Assembly (NCBI GenBank): GCA_029245245.1
Contig: JAQWPT010000028.1
Span: 18,676 to 82,675 of the forward strand
Direction of reading: 5' to 3'
DNA: 64,000 bases
From: Phycisphaerales bacterium
Lineage (GTDB): Bacteria; Planctomycetota; Phycisphaerae; Phycisphaerales; SM1A02
This document shows, piece after piece, positions 43,306-51,940 of the stretch. The translations under genes and the position numbers were made by a program. The stretch's first letter is position 1. Each line of letters opens with the position of its first letter. Under the pieces are notes generated by a model that ran no database searches, was not told where the DNA came from, and saw nothing but the letters and a program-made list of their open reading frames with translations.

Positions 43306-45786
43306 CTACTGGTACTTCACGAGCAGCCGCTCGAATGCGCGGCGGGTATCGACGCCTCCAAGCAACGGGTCCTGCTGCTGCAGGCGCCGGATGCGTGGAG
43401 CGATCTGATCGGTGTTTCGATCCATCAGGTCGAGAATCTCCAGCATGCGAAGCTGGGAGATCCACCACCGCCGTGGATCCGATTCCACCCCCGCGGAAGC
43501 CAACCGCCGGTAGAGACTCATCGCCTCACCGAGACGTTCCGGCCCCCCCGCCGCCACGAGCGCCTCGCCCCGACCCGCAAGCAGTGAACCTGCGTTCGGA
43601 TGCATGACCAGCAGGCGATCGTAGATCACGATTGCGGCCTGGGGATCACTGCAGCGACGCCGGGCATCGGCAACGAGTGACCAGGCTGCAGCATCATCGA
43701 CTTCCTGCAACTGCAGCCACTGCTCCAGGGCCTCAGCCAGCGGAAGCAGATCGCGTTGCAGTACCGCAGCATCGGGAATGGCCCCTTCCTCCCGGGCCGC
43801 CGCATCGAGACGAGACAACGCCGTACGCAGCGCCGTCACCAGTGAGGAACCGCCGTCGGCGGAACCTCGCTTGGAAACCGCCACCGCAGCAGCAGCCAGT
43901 GCTCCCGCATCTCCCTGGGCGCTTCGAAGCATCAACTCGTCGTACCTGCCCTGCCCCGATGCATCGAGCTCGGCACGGACGATGCCCTCGATCACCGCCG
44001 ACGCGTCCGAACTCCGCCCACCATCCAGGAGGAGCGCCGCGATGACCAGTCCGATCTCGCTGGAACGTGCCCCGCCCTGTTCCATCTGCAGCCGGCGCAT
44101 GGTGGCCAGCGCGGACTCCGCGTCGCCCGTCGTACGGGCCTGGAGCCGAAGCACCTCGGCCAGTTCCATGATCGCGGCCAGCCGGGGTTCGACACCAGGG
44201 GTGATCGATTCAAGAAAGACGCGTGCCGCTTCAAGATCATCGTCCTGGCGGGCCACACGGGCCGCAGCAAGACGCCAGTCGTCGATGCCCTGGAGTTCCG
44301 GGTACTGCTCGCAGAGGAGTGCCAGTGCCGAGCGGGCCCGGGCGCGGGCCGCCGGGGACGATGCGGATTCACCCAGCAGCCGCATGGACAGCCGGGCCGC
44401 ACGCTCACTGGCCAGGGCGCCTTCCATGACACTGCCACCACTGGAGGCGGCCTCCAGGGCGATGTCGGCTGCACCGGGGAGCTGCCCCTGCATTTCAAGT
44501 TGTTCGCTCAGCAGCAGCATCGCCCGCACACGTGTTCGTGTTGACAGGCCCTCACGCCGAAGCAGGGACGTCAGCTCGCTGGAATCCGGCTGGCTCCGCA
44601 TCTGCATGAGTACCAGTTCACCGGGCAGGTGCTCCGAATCGCCGCTCCCAACGGGCAGATCAAGCAGTCGCTGCTCGATGAAGGCCTCCACGATCGCGGG
44701 ATCGACTCCCTCGGCCTCGAAGCTGCGGCCCATCTGCAACCACACCTCCACGGCTGCGGCTTCGTGCTCCAGTCGATTCGATGTTTCTGCCGCCTCCAGG
44801 TGCAACCGCGCCGACATGTCCGCAATCAGGATCCGTTCGGGCCGCTCCCCGGGCTCGGTGTAGCGACGAGCAAGTGATTCCAGTCCCCGGATTCCCCGCT
44901 CCGGACCACCGGCGATGACACGATTCGAGACTCCACCAAGCCGGGCCGCCAGAAGATCACTGCGTGATGCGGCACTGTCGGTGGCCGCATCACGGAAGTG
45001 CGCCTCCGCGGCATCGAAGTGCCCCGAGTACGCCTCAGCGAGCCCATGCAGCCAGGCCGCCTTGACCCGAGCCGATCCATCCAGTTGTTCATGAAGATTG
45101 CCGAGTGCTTCAAGCGATTCCCCCACCAGGCGTCGTCGCTCCTGCTCATCGGTCTCCATCACACCGGCATGCACGAGGGCCATGCTGCGCAGCAGCGGAA
45201 GCCTCCGGTCCCGATACGTCTCTCGCAACTCGACAAGCTGGTTCCGCTGCGCAGCGGTGCGCTTGGATGCAGGCGTCTTCTCCAGTTCCCAGATGGCCTT
45301 CTCGATCGCGATCTCGGCCCGGGTCAGGGTCTCCCGCGCGCCATCGACGTGGGCCTGCGCCAAGGTGAACCCCTCCGGTGTCGATCGCCCGTACATCGCC
45401 GCCAGGCCCATGTACTCGAACCCCAGTCCCACCAGCAGGTGATCCTCGGCCTGCTCGACGCGCCATGCCGCCTCCTGAGCCGGCGACATGGTCTCGCCAT
45501 CGAGCACCTGCTCTCGCAGTTCCAGTCGGCGGTCCAGCAGTTCCCGACGGGTGGTGATGTCCACCTGTGGATCGCGCATCGCGGCTCCCAGCGCCGACAC
45601 CTGCAGACCGGCGGCAGCCAGCGGGTCGTCGAGTTCGCGGGTGGACAGATAGGTGTCCATGACCTCCGTGAGCTGGAGTCGACTGAGCGCTTCCAGGTAT
45701 GCAGTTTCGTCAAGGCGTTCGGAGAAGGGGTCCGGCGACGCAGCCGTGCAGGCGAGCAGGAGCAGCAACGGGCCTCCGGTGATCAC
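43306..45786 (-). CDS. Large lipoprotein with TPR/Sel1-like helical repeats, last gene of the ExbBD operon
   Basis: The GTG at 45786 overlaps the exbD stop (GTGA) and has AAGGAG upstream in a palindromic GGAGATCTCC; the frame before it belongs to exbD overlap and is discarded. The 826-residue product begins with a short lipoprotein signal (VITGGPLLLLLACTAA, Cys12). The rest is alpha-helical with a repeating 34-40-residue rhythm rich in Ala/Arg/Glu and Leu, typical of TPR-like solenoids. No catalytic motif is visible. The neighbouring ExbBD genes and the VWA gene suggest it is a periplasmic or outer-membrane scaffold of the same machine. Confidence 0.75.
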   Translation of the reverse strand: MITGGPLLLLLACTAASPDPFSERLDETAYLEALSRLQLTEVMDTYLSTRELDDPLAAAGLQVSALGAAMRDPQVDITTRRELLDRRLELREQVLDGETMSPAQEAAWRVEQAEDHLLVGLGFEYMGLAAMYGRSTPEGFTLAQAHVDGARETLTRAEIAIEKAIWELEKTPASKRTAAQRNQLVELRETYRDRRLPLLRSMALVHAGVMETDEQERRRLVGESLEALGNLHEQLDGSARVKAAWLHGLAEAYSGHFDAAEAHFRDAATDSAASRSDLLAARLGGVSNRVIAGGPERGIRGLESLARRYTEPGERPERILIADMSARLHLEAAETSNRLEHEAAAVEVWLQMGRSFEAEGVDPAIVEAFIEQRLLDLPVGSGDSEHLPGELVLMQMRSQPDSSELTSLLRREGLSTRTRVRAMLLLSEQLEMQGQLPGAADIALEAASSGGSVMEGALASERAARLSMRLLGESASSPAARARARSALALLCEQYPELQGIDDWRLAAARVARQDDDLEAARVFLESITPGVEPRLAAIMELAEVLRLQARTTGDAESALATMRRLQMEQGGARSSEIGLVIAALLLDGGRSSDASAVIEGIVRAELDASGQGRYDELMLRSAQGDAGALAAAAVAVSKRGSADGGSSLVTALRTALSRLDAAAREEGAIPDAAVLQRDLLPLAEALEQWLQLQEVDDAAAWSLVADARRRCSDPQAAIVIYDRLLVMHPNAGSLLAGRGEALVAAGGPERLGEAMSLYRRLASAGVESDPRRWWISQLRMLEILDLMDRNTDQIAPRIRRLQQQDPLLGGVDTRRAFERLLVKYQ

Positions 45787-46301
45787 GAGGAGATCTCCTT
45801 CAGCGTCACGTTGACGTATCCCGCACGCACGGCGGCATTGAACGCGTCGATCGTGTACTCCCAGTGCACGGTGGCATCGGGAATGATCACGATGGGATGA
45901 TCGGTCCCGAAGAGGCCGCCACCCATGCCATCGACCTGCCGGGATCTGAGAAACTCGTAGAGCGACTGGAAGTCCTGCACCGGATCCCATGGGCCATCGA
46001 GGCCCAGTCGATAGGAGTCGCCGCCGGAACCGGACGTCCGCACCAGCACGAGCAACGGCTCGTCGTCGAGTTCAAAGGGATCGACCGACATTCCTTCGGC
46101 CCGCTCGGGAAGATCCAGCGTATAGACCTCCTCCGCCTTCCTGAAGTCGGTCGCCACCATGAAATACACCAGCAGGAGGAACACGACGTCGATCATCGAC
46201 GTGAGGTTCAGGCCGATGCTCATCGGCGTACGAATTCGACGGCGTGCCGGAGGTGTCTCCAGCACGTCACGAGGATCGAGTTCGGTCGCGGAGCGCGCCA
46301 T
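45783..46301 (-). CDS. ExbD/TolR-family protein, second copy
   Basis: The 172-residue protein has the ExbD/TolR single N-terminal membrane helix with the essential aspartate in LTSMIDVVFLLLVYFMV, followed by a periplasmic domain containing VVIIPDATVHWEYTIDAFNA-like strands (here IVIIPDATVHWEYTIDAF) with a D/A-rich linker. It should be a proton-channel partner of the ExbB-like protein. The ATG at 46301 follows the previous exbD stop by two bases, and the end overlaps the next gene by 4 bases. It differs from the other ExbD by a longer insertion (about 60-100) after the helix. Confidence 0.9.
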   Translation of the reverse strand: MARSATELDPRDVLETPPARRRIRTPMSIGLNLTSMIDVVFLLLVYFMVATDFRKAEEVYTLDLPERAEGMSVDPFELDDEPLLVLVRTSGSGGDSYRLGLDGPWDPVQDFQSLYEFLRSRQVDGMGGGLFGTDHPIVIIPDATVHWEYTIDAFNAAVRAGYVNVTLKEISS

Positions 46302-46303
46302 GG

Positions 46304-46774
46304 TCAACGGTCCCCTCCCTGCACCACGAGATTCAGTCGTGCCGAAGCAAGACCTGTCCCGGACAGTCCCGCCGCCTGGCGAACCACCTGCAGTACCGGC
46401 GAGACCCACCTGTAATCGGTGGCGCGATCCGCGCGAAGATTCACGCGGAGTCCAGGGATGTCCTGGTACAGAACCACCAATGCTGCACGCAGATCTCCCA
46501 GGCCGTCCGACGTGACCGGGTAGTCCCGGCCCGCAAGGCGATATCCGTCGCACTCCCCATCGTCACCAGGCAGCACGTTCAGAACCGCCCGGGGCTCCTC
46601 CTCGGGCAAGGCCGTGGCGGGGTGCTCGGGCTCCGGCAACTCCATGTCCACCGACTCGAGATCGACGATCTGGGACACGAGGACGAAGAACACGATCAAC
46701 AGGAACACCACGTCGATCATCGACGTGATGTTGGCCTGCGGTCGGGCCGGTCCTCGCTGGAAGATCGTGCTCAT
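46304..46774 (-). CDS. ExbD/TolR-family protein, first copy
   Basis: The 156-residue protein has a membrane helix with the conserved aspartate in ITSMIDVVFLLIVFFVLV and a periplasmic domain ending in LNLVVQGG. The predicted topology is one helix with the C-terminus outside. It lies six bases after exbB and two bases before the second exbD. The two ExbD proteins share the SMIDVVFLL core but little else, so they may form a mixed ExbD assembly around one ExbB pentamer. Confidence 0.9.
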   Translation of the reverse strand: MSTIFQRGPARPQANITSMIDVVFLLIVFFVLVSQIVDLESVDMELPEPEHPATALPEEEPRAVLNVLPGDDGECDGYRLAGRDYPVTSDGLGDLRAALVVLYQDIPGLRVNLRADRATDYRWVSPVLQVVRQAAGLSGTGLASARLNLVVQGGDR

Positions 46775-46780
46775 CAGCGG

Positions 46781-47578
46781 TTACTCCAGCGGAAGATCGC
46801 CGCCGGCATCGGTTTCCGGGGCGGGGTTCTTCGAGGTCTTCTTGCGTGAGGACGGACGACCCGGACGGAACTGGCCAAGCAGGGCCTCGGCCTCGAGCGT
46901 GGCCTCGGTCGTCGTCTCGTCGATTCGATTCCGAATGATCGCGTACCCGGCCAGTGCCGGTATCGCGACGACCAGCCCCCAGAAGGTCGTGGTCAGCGCG
47001 GTGCCGATGCCACCGGCAAGCATCACCGGATCTGCATTGCCGCCGCTGACGACGATCGCCTGAAACGCAAGGATCATGCCGTAGACGGTGCCGAAGAGGC
47101 CGATCATCGGGCTGACCTGCCCAAGGACGTTCAGGAACTCGATGCGACGGAAACGGATGGTGGTCTGCTCGTCGGCAGTCTGTTCCAGTCCCCGGATGAT
47201 CGCCCCGTAGCCGTGGGGCGACTCCTTCATGCCTGCGTTCATGATGCGACTGAAGAAACTGTCCTCCTTGCCCGTGACCTCGATGGCTTCGGCATAGCGA
47301 CCCGAGGCGAGGTGGGTCCGGACAACTTCGACCACCCCGTCGGGCAGGATGGTCTTTCGCTGGTTGCTCATCGCCATCGAGATGATGAGGCCGATGCTGA
47401 CGATGGAAAGGATGAGCAGCAGCCAGATGATCAGGCTTCCCAGCAATTCCAGGCTGTTGTCGGCATTCCGTGATATGAAGAACGCACTGGCGAAACTCCG
47501 TTCAACGGGGCCGGCATCGGCCGAAGCCGCGGTGGGTGTGATCTGGACAAGCAACGTGATGATTGATGATCCGCTCAT
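46781..47578 (-). CDS. ExbB/TolQ/MotA-family proton channel protein
   Basis: The 265-residue protein has three membrane helices. The first is an N-terminal helix (SLIIWLLLILSIVSIGLIIS), then a cytoplasmic stretch, then the conserved core PMIGLFGTVYGMILAF and TALTTTFWGLVVAIPAL that lines the proton path in ExbB/TolQ. The long N-terminal periplasmic extension before the first helix (about 45 residues) and the basic C-terminus (RPSSRKKTSKNPAP) are unusual. It overlaps the upstream gene by 4 bases. It should form a pentameric channel with the ExbD proteins, powered by the proton gradient. Confidence 0.93.
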   Translation of the reverse strand: MSGSSIITLLVQITPTAASADAGPVERSFASAFFISRNADNSLELLGSLIIWLLLILSIVSIGLIISMAMSNQRKTILPDGVVEVVRTHLASGRYAEAIEVTGKEDSFFSRIMNAGMKESPHGYGAIIRGLEQTADEQTTIRFRRIEFLNVLGQVSPMIGLFGTVYGMILAFQAIVVSGGNADPVMLAGGIGTALTTTFWGLVVAIPALAGYAIIRNRIDETTTEATLEAEALLGQFRPGRPSSRKKTSKNPAPETDAGGDLPLE

Positions 47579-48654
47579 GGGCGTGATCCTCCTTGGTCAT
47601 TCGATTCAAGCAGCGCGGCGCGGGCGAGATCTGTGATCCTGGTATTTCCCGATCGCTCGGCGACCCGCAGCGCTTCTGCCCAGAGTTGTCGTGATGCCGT
47701 CCCCGTGGGCCAACGGACCGCGGCCAGTTCCGCGGCCGCAGCAAGGCTGGGAGCCGCGGTCGAGGCATCGGGAAAGAGCAGGCCGCTGCGGGTGTAGGCG
47801 ATGATCGCCTCTTCATTGCGACCAAGCCCGCGATTGGCTTCGCCCACCTGCCAGAGCAGTCGTGCCATGCTTCGTCGGTCCTGGGCTTCGGCTGCGGCCA
47901 CACAGGCCTGCAGGGCAGGCTCGTACGCTCCACGCGAGAGCATGGCATCAATGTCATCAGCCGAAGTCAACGATGTCGTCGAGGATGCACGCACCGGTTC
48001 CACCGCGGGCTCGGAAACCGCCGCGGTTCCGCGGATCACGTCCTCGCCGATCCCGGAATGACTGCCCGCAACTTCGGACTGTTCCATGTCGGCAAGGTGG
48101 TTCATCACCATGTCCAGGGCGACACGAACATCACCATCCTCGGCCCGGGCTCGAGCACGCCGGACCTCCTTGATCGCCTCCGCCGCCGCAGCGGGTGTCG
48201 TCGGGGCGGGCGAGGTCGCGGGAAGAATCCGAAGCCAGGCCGGGTGTGGGTCATCCGCCAGCAGACGGGCGAGGTGGGCGACCGCCTGTGGATACTCGTT
48301 TCGCTGGTCGTGCACCGCAACCAGTCGGCGCAGGATCCAGCGGCGACTGGCATCGCCGGGCGCATCCAGCAGGGCCAGCAGCAGCAGCCGAATCCCCTCG
48401 TCATCCGTGCCGGCGGCCAACCTGGCCTCGGCGACATCGAGGGGAGCGTACCCCTGGAAGGACAGCGACTGGATTTCCTCGATGCCGCGTTGTCGCCGTT
48501 TGCCGGTGAGATCGATGTAGACGACCCGGCCTCCGGCAAGGACATCGATGGTGCTGCCGGGCAGTGGAGCCGCGGTACCCACGACATGCACCGCATCGGC
48601 CAGAGCCGTGGATGCCGCAAGCAGCAGAATCGGGATGGACAGGGCGAACCTCAT
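47575..48654 (-). CDS. Exported helical-repeat protein of unknown function, in the ExbBD operon
   Basis: The ATG at 48654 overlaps the VWA gene stop and the gene end overlaps exbB by 4 bases; the open frame before 48654 belongs to the VWA gene. The 359-residue product has a signal peptide (RFALSIPILLLAASTALADA), a short strand-rich N-terminal domain (VHVVGTAAPLPGSTIDVLAGG), then alpha-helical repeats with a TPR-like look (ARLAAGTDDEGIRLLLLALL and ACVAAAEAQDRRSMARLLWQ). It is likely periplasmic. The two-overlap arrangement argues for a stoichiometric partner of the channel and the VWA protein. Confidence 0.75.
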   Translation of the reverse strand: MRFALSIPILLLAASTALADAVHVVGTAAPLPGSTIDVLAGGRVVYIDLTGKRRQRGIEEIQSLSFQGYAPLDVAEARLAAGTDDEGIRLLLLALLDAPGDASRRWILRRLVAVHDQRNEYPQAVAHLARLLADDPHPAWLRILPATSPAPTTPAAAAEAIKEVRRARARAEDGDVRVALDMVMNHLADMEQSEVAGSHSGIGEDVIRGTAAVSEPAVEPVRASSTTSLTSADDIDAMLSRGAYEPALQACVAAAEAQDRRSMARLLWQVGEANRGLGRNEEAIIAYTRSGLLFPDASTAAPSLAAAAELAAVRWPTGTASRQLWAEALRVAERSGNTRITDLARAALLESNDQGGSRP

Positions 48655-49619
48655 TCTCCCAACCCCATCGCCGCGCGGTCGTAGACCTTGTACCCGCCTT
48701 CGCCACCGTGGAACTCGGCGATGCTGCGCATCGTCCCGAGTCGATCCTCGTCCTCGGCCAGGAATTGGATGCAATTGATCTGCACCGCTCGTCGACCCGT
48801 TGCGCCGTCGACGACCGGGTTCAGTTCCTCAAGGGCATCAAGCAGTTCTGCGCGATCGACCTCGTAGGCTCCCGAACCGGTAATGCTGTCACTGAGCAGG
48901 AACACCACCTCGGGGTGCAGGTCGAACGCCATCTCCAGCGCCGCCAGCGGATTCGATCCGCCACCGGGCACGACGTTTCTCCCGGAGTTGATCCAGTCGA
49001 TGGCTCGACCAACAGCGGCGTCGGTCGCCTTCTGCAGGCGACCCCGCGGTGGCACCGCCAGGGCACCTTCCTGCTGGAAGAAGATGATGGCGAACTGCTG
49101 TCGGTCATCGAGTTGGCGCAGCGAACGAAACATCTCCTCGAGCACGATCTGCAGGTAGGGCGTGAGGCTCCCGGAGGCGTCGATGACATAGACGATGCGA
49201 TTGGCGTTGGACGCCCGCGAGCCGGCAAACTCGATGACCGGGACCGTCCCGTCGGCGGATGCGAACAGTTCATCGAACGATTCCACTCCGGCCGTGGAGG
49301 TCAGTTCGGTGGTACTGCCCAACGGAGCCGCCTCGACCGCCGGAGGCTGGGGCACGGCGGGAGCCGGCACCGCGGTCTCCAGCGTCGACTCCAGTTCCGT
49401 GTCCTGGAACTCGACGACCGGCTCATAGGTCACCGCGTTGAAATCAGCCGTGATCTTCCGAGGCGCCTCGGCCTCCTGGGCCAGAATCACGGTCCAGGTG
49501 ATGATCAACCCCAGCGCAACGAGTCCGATGTGCAGCACGGCCGACACGATCCATGGCGCAGCCTTCGAAGCTGGATCGCCTTCGTGTCTGCTTGCTTTGA
49601 TGTGCCGAGTCTGGTGCAT
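48651..49619 (-). CDS. TonB-like anchored VWA-domain protein, first gene of the ExbBD operon
   Basis: The 322-residue protein has a cytoplasmic basic tail, one membrane helix (WIVSAVLHIGLVALGLIITW, about 23-42) with the pattern S26-x3-H30 that in TonB contacts ExbB/ExbD, then a periplasmic linker and a VWA domain from about residue 140. The MIDAS is YVIDASGSLTPY with DxSxS complete, with VVPGGGSNPLAALEMA and VVFLLSDSITGSG further on. It should be a metal-dependent adhesion or protein-interaction domain in the periplasm, moved or gated by the proton channel encoded three genes on. The basis for the TonB resemblance is the SxxxH signature and the operon. Confidence 0.8.
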   Translation of the reverse strand: MHQTRHIKASRHEGDPASKAAPWIVSAVLHIGLVALGLIITWTVILAQEAEAPRKITADFNAVTYEPVVEFQDTELESTLETAVPAPAVPQPPAVEAAPLGSTTELTSTAGVESFDELFASADGTVPVIEFAGSRASNANRIVYVIDASGSLTPYLQIVLEEMFRSLRQLDDRQQFAIIFFQQEGALAVPPRGRLQKATDAAVGRAIDWINSGRNVVPGGGSNPLAALEMAFDLHPEVVFLLSDSITGSGAYEVDRAELLDALEELNPVVDGATGRRAVQINCIQFLAEDEDRLGTMRSIAEFHGGEGGYKVYDRAAMGLGE

Positions 49620-49670
49620 TCGAGTCGAGTGCCTCGCCCCTGCCAGGCCACGGACATCCGCGGCGCGATC

Positions 49671-49701
49671 AGTCTATGCGATCCTCGACACCATCCCTCA
49701 A
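49671..49701 (-). promoter_or_regulatory. Possible promoter of the VWA-ExbBD operon
   Basis: On the minus strand TTGAGG (49701-49696) is followed after 19 bases by TAGACT (49676-49671), about 50 bases upstream of the VWA start at 49619. The spacing is longer than ideal and both boxes are imperfect, so confidence is low. Confidence 0.25.
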
Positions 49702-49735
49702 TGGCGGCCATCAATCCCCCCGGCGCAGTGGGCGA

Positions 49736-50338
49736 TCATTCGCCCGCCTCGCCCTTCTTCGTCTTGGTTGCCGTGGCACCATGATGCTGGCGGTTCCACA
49801 GAACCCGGTCCATGCACATTGGTCCACCACCAGTGAGGAGCAGGCCGATGGCGAGCACGAACAATGCCGCCTGGCTGATGATCGCGTACCACATGCCACT
49901 GTCGAGTCGCCAGTGGAACGGGTTCATCTCGAACATGCCGTTCTGACTGAGCGTCACCTGGTAGAAAGCACCGGCGATGAGTACCGCCAGTCCGAGGGCG
50001 GCAATCCGGGTCAACAGGCCGAGCAACATCATGCCGCCGGCGAAGAGTTGGAAAATAGCCGTCGCCCATCCCAGCGGTTGAGCCCAGTTGTCCAGGTCCC
50101 AGGCATGGAAGTGAAGGATCAGGCGATTGACCGCCAGAGCCCTGTCCGATGACGAGTCACCCGATGCGGGCGCATCCGTTGAGGCAAGGCTGGTGCCCTG
50201 GAAGATTGCCATGTCCTGGGCCGAAAAATCGATCTTCTCGAAGCAGAAGAACCAGCCACTGAGGATGAATGTGATGCCCAGCACGATGCGGCTGAGAGTC
50301 GGGACCAACGCTGTACCTGCCATAGTCTTGATCTGCAT
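49736..50338 (-). CDS. DoxX-like polytopic membrane protein
   Basis: The ATG at 50338 is preferred over an earlier TTG: it directly precedes the first membrane segment and has AAGAAAGG upstream. The 200-residue product has four membrane helices (VPTLSRIVLGITFILSGWFF, PLGWATAIFQLFAGGMML, ITRIAALGLAVLIAGAFYQV-like, AALFVLAIGLLLTGG) and an extracytoplasmic His/Asp-rich loop between the first two (LILHFHAWDLDNWAQ). This fits DoxX/DoxD-type proteins, whose role is redox-linked in some bacteria. It lies 116 bases upstream of the VWA operon on the same strand. Confidence 0.8.
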   Translation of the reverse strand: MQIKTMAGTALVPTLSRIVLGITFILSGWFFCFEKIDFSAQDMAIFQGTSLASTDAPASGDSSSDRALAVNRLILHFHAWDLDNWAQPLGWATAIFQLFAGGMMLLGLLTRIAALGLAVLIAGAFYQVTLSQNGMFEMNPFHWRLDSGMWYAIISQAALFVLAIGLLLTGGGPMCMDRVLWNRQHHGATATKTKKGEAGE

Positions 50339-50428
50339 GGAAATGCCTTTCTTGGGGGAAGGCGACAAGACGGGTTTGCCCCCCGGGGATACGCACCTGA
50401 TAATCCTACCTTGTAGCCACCAACCCCC

Positions 50429-50510
<82 letters not shown>

Positions 50511-50572
50511 CTTTATCGGCCCCGAACCCCGGGGCAGCCACCTCCAGCCCCTTGCGGACGAATCGAGAAGCC

Positions 50573-51919
50573 ATGGCCGAATGGACCCCGACAAGCTGGT
50601 GTGACCGACCGATTACCCACCAGCCCGAGTACCCGGATTCGACCGCGCTGGAGCAGGCGTCCAGGGAGCTCGCTTCCCTTCCACCCCTGGTGACCTCCTG
50701 GGAAGTCGAAAATCTCAAGTCCCAACTGGCTGAGGCGGCGCGAGGTGAGCGGTTCCTGCTTCAGGGCGGAGACTGTGCGGAGCAATTCAACGCGTGCACC
50801 CCGGAGGCGCTCACGAACAAGCTGAAGATCCTGCTGCAGATGTCACTCGTGCTCGTGCACGGTACGCGCCGCCGGGTCATTCGCGTCGGACGATTCGCCG
50901 GCCAGTACGCCAAGCCACGGTCGTCGATGACCGAGGAACGGAACGGCCAGACGTTGCCGAGCTACTTCGGCGACAACGTGAACGCCGCGGCGTTCGACGA
51001 GACCGCACGCCAGCCGGATCCGCGCCGACTGATCAATGGCTTCGAGCGAGCCGCCCTGACATTGAACTTCATCCGCTCCCTCGTCAGCGGTGGCTTCGCG
51101 GATCTGCACCATCCCGAGTTCTGGAACCTCGGCTTCGTGCGCCATTCTCCACGTGCCACCGAGTACCAGGAGATGGTGCAGCGCATCGGAGAATCCGTCC
51201 GGTTCATGGAATCACTCACCGGCATCTCGGCCGGCGACCTCTCCCGGGTGGACTTCTTCACGAGCCACGAGGGACTGCTCCTGCCCTACGAGTCCGCACT
51301 CACCCGACAGGTTCCACGCCGCAAGGGCTGGTACAACCTCTCCACCCACTTCCCCTGGATCGGGATGCGCACCGCGGCCATCGACCATGCCCATGTGGAG
51401 TTCTTCCGGGGCATACGGAATCCGCTGGGGGTGAAGATCGGTCCCGGAATCGATGCGGATGCCCTGCCGTCGTTCATCGAACAGCTGCTGGACGTCCTGC
51501 ACCCCGAAGACGAGCCCGGCCGCCTCACCTTCATCCACCGCTACGGTGCCGACAAGGTCGAGGAGCACCTGCCACGCCTGATCGAAGCCGTCCGTGCCAC
51601 GGGACGAACCGTCCTGTTCGTCTCCGATCCCATGCATGGCAACACGGTCAAGACCGACAGCGGTTTCAAGACACGCCGGTTTGACGACATCCTGCGTGAA
51701 CTGGAACTCGCCATCGACATCCATGCCGCCAATGACAGTCTGCTCGGCGGCGTGCACTTCGAACTCACCGGGGAGAACGTCACGGAGTGCACCGGTGGAG
51801 CACGTGGACTCTCCGACAAGGATCTCGGCAGCGACTACCAGTCGCTTGTCGATCCCAGACTCAACTACGAACAATCACTCGAGATGGCGCTCCTGGTGGC
51901 GGAGAAACTCGGGGGCTGA
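50573..51919 (+). CDS. 3-deoxy-7-phosphoheptulonate synthase, class II
   Basis: The 448-residue protein is a plant/mycobacterial-type (class II) DAHP synthase: SWCDRPITHQPEYPD near the start, FLLQGGDCAEQFNACTPE, RVIRVGRFAGQYAKPRS, FFTSHEGLLLPYE and VSDPMHGNTVKT. It condenses phosphoenolpyruvate with erythrose 4-phosphate in the first shikimate step. The ATG at 50573 is the first after the tRNA; the frame before it runs through the tRNA gene. It is followed, 21 bases on, by the VCBS/DsbD-like gene. Confidence 0.95.
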   Translation: MAEWTPTSWCDRPITHQPEYPDSTALEQASRELASLPPLVTSWEVENLKSQLAEAARGERFLLQGGDCAEQFNACTPEALTNKLKILLQMSLVLVHGTRRRVIRVGRFAGQYAKPRSSMTEERNGQTLPSYFGDNVNAAAFDETARQPDPRRLINGFERAALTLNFIRSLVSGGFADLHHPEFWNLGFVRHSPRATEYQEMVQRIGESVRFMESLTGISAGDLSRVDFFTSHEGLLLPYESALTRQVPRRKGWYNLSTHFPWIGMRTAAIDHAHVEFFRGIRNPLGVKIGPGIDADALPSFIEQLLDVLHPEDEPGRLTFIHRYGADKVEEHLPRLIEAVRATGRTVLFVSDPMHGNTVKTDSGFKTRRFDDILRELELAIDIHAANDSLLGGVHFELTGENVTECTGGARGLSDKDLGSDYQSLVDPRLNYEQSLEMALLVAEKLGG

Positions 51920-51940
51920 GTTTCATCGGAGACACGAATC

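Noticed and set aside
45787..45990. Upstream extension of the TPR-like lipoprotein frame
   Set aside because: It lies in the exbD gene in another frame; the GTG at 45786 gives a lipoprotein signal and a GTGA overlap.
48564..49784. 406-codon open frame on the plus strand
   Set aside because: Antisense to the VWA gene; no motif and no leader.
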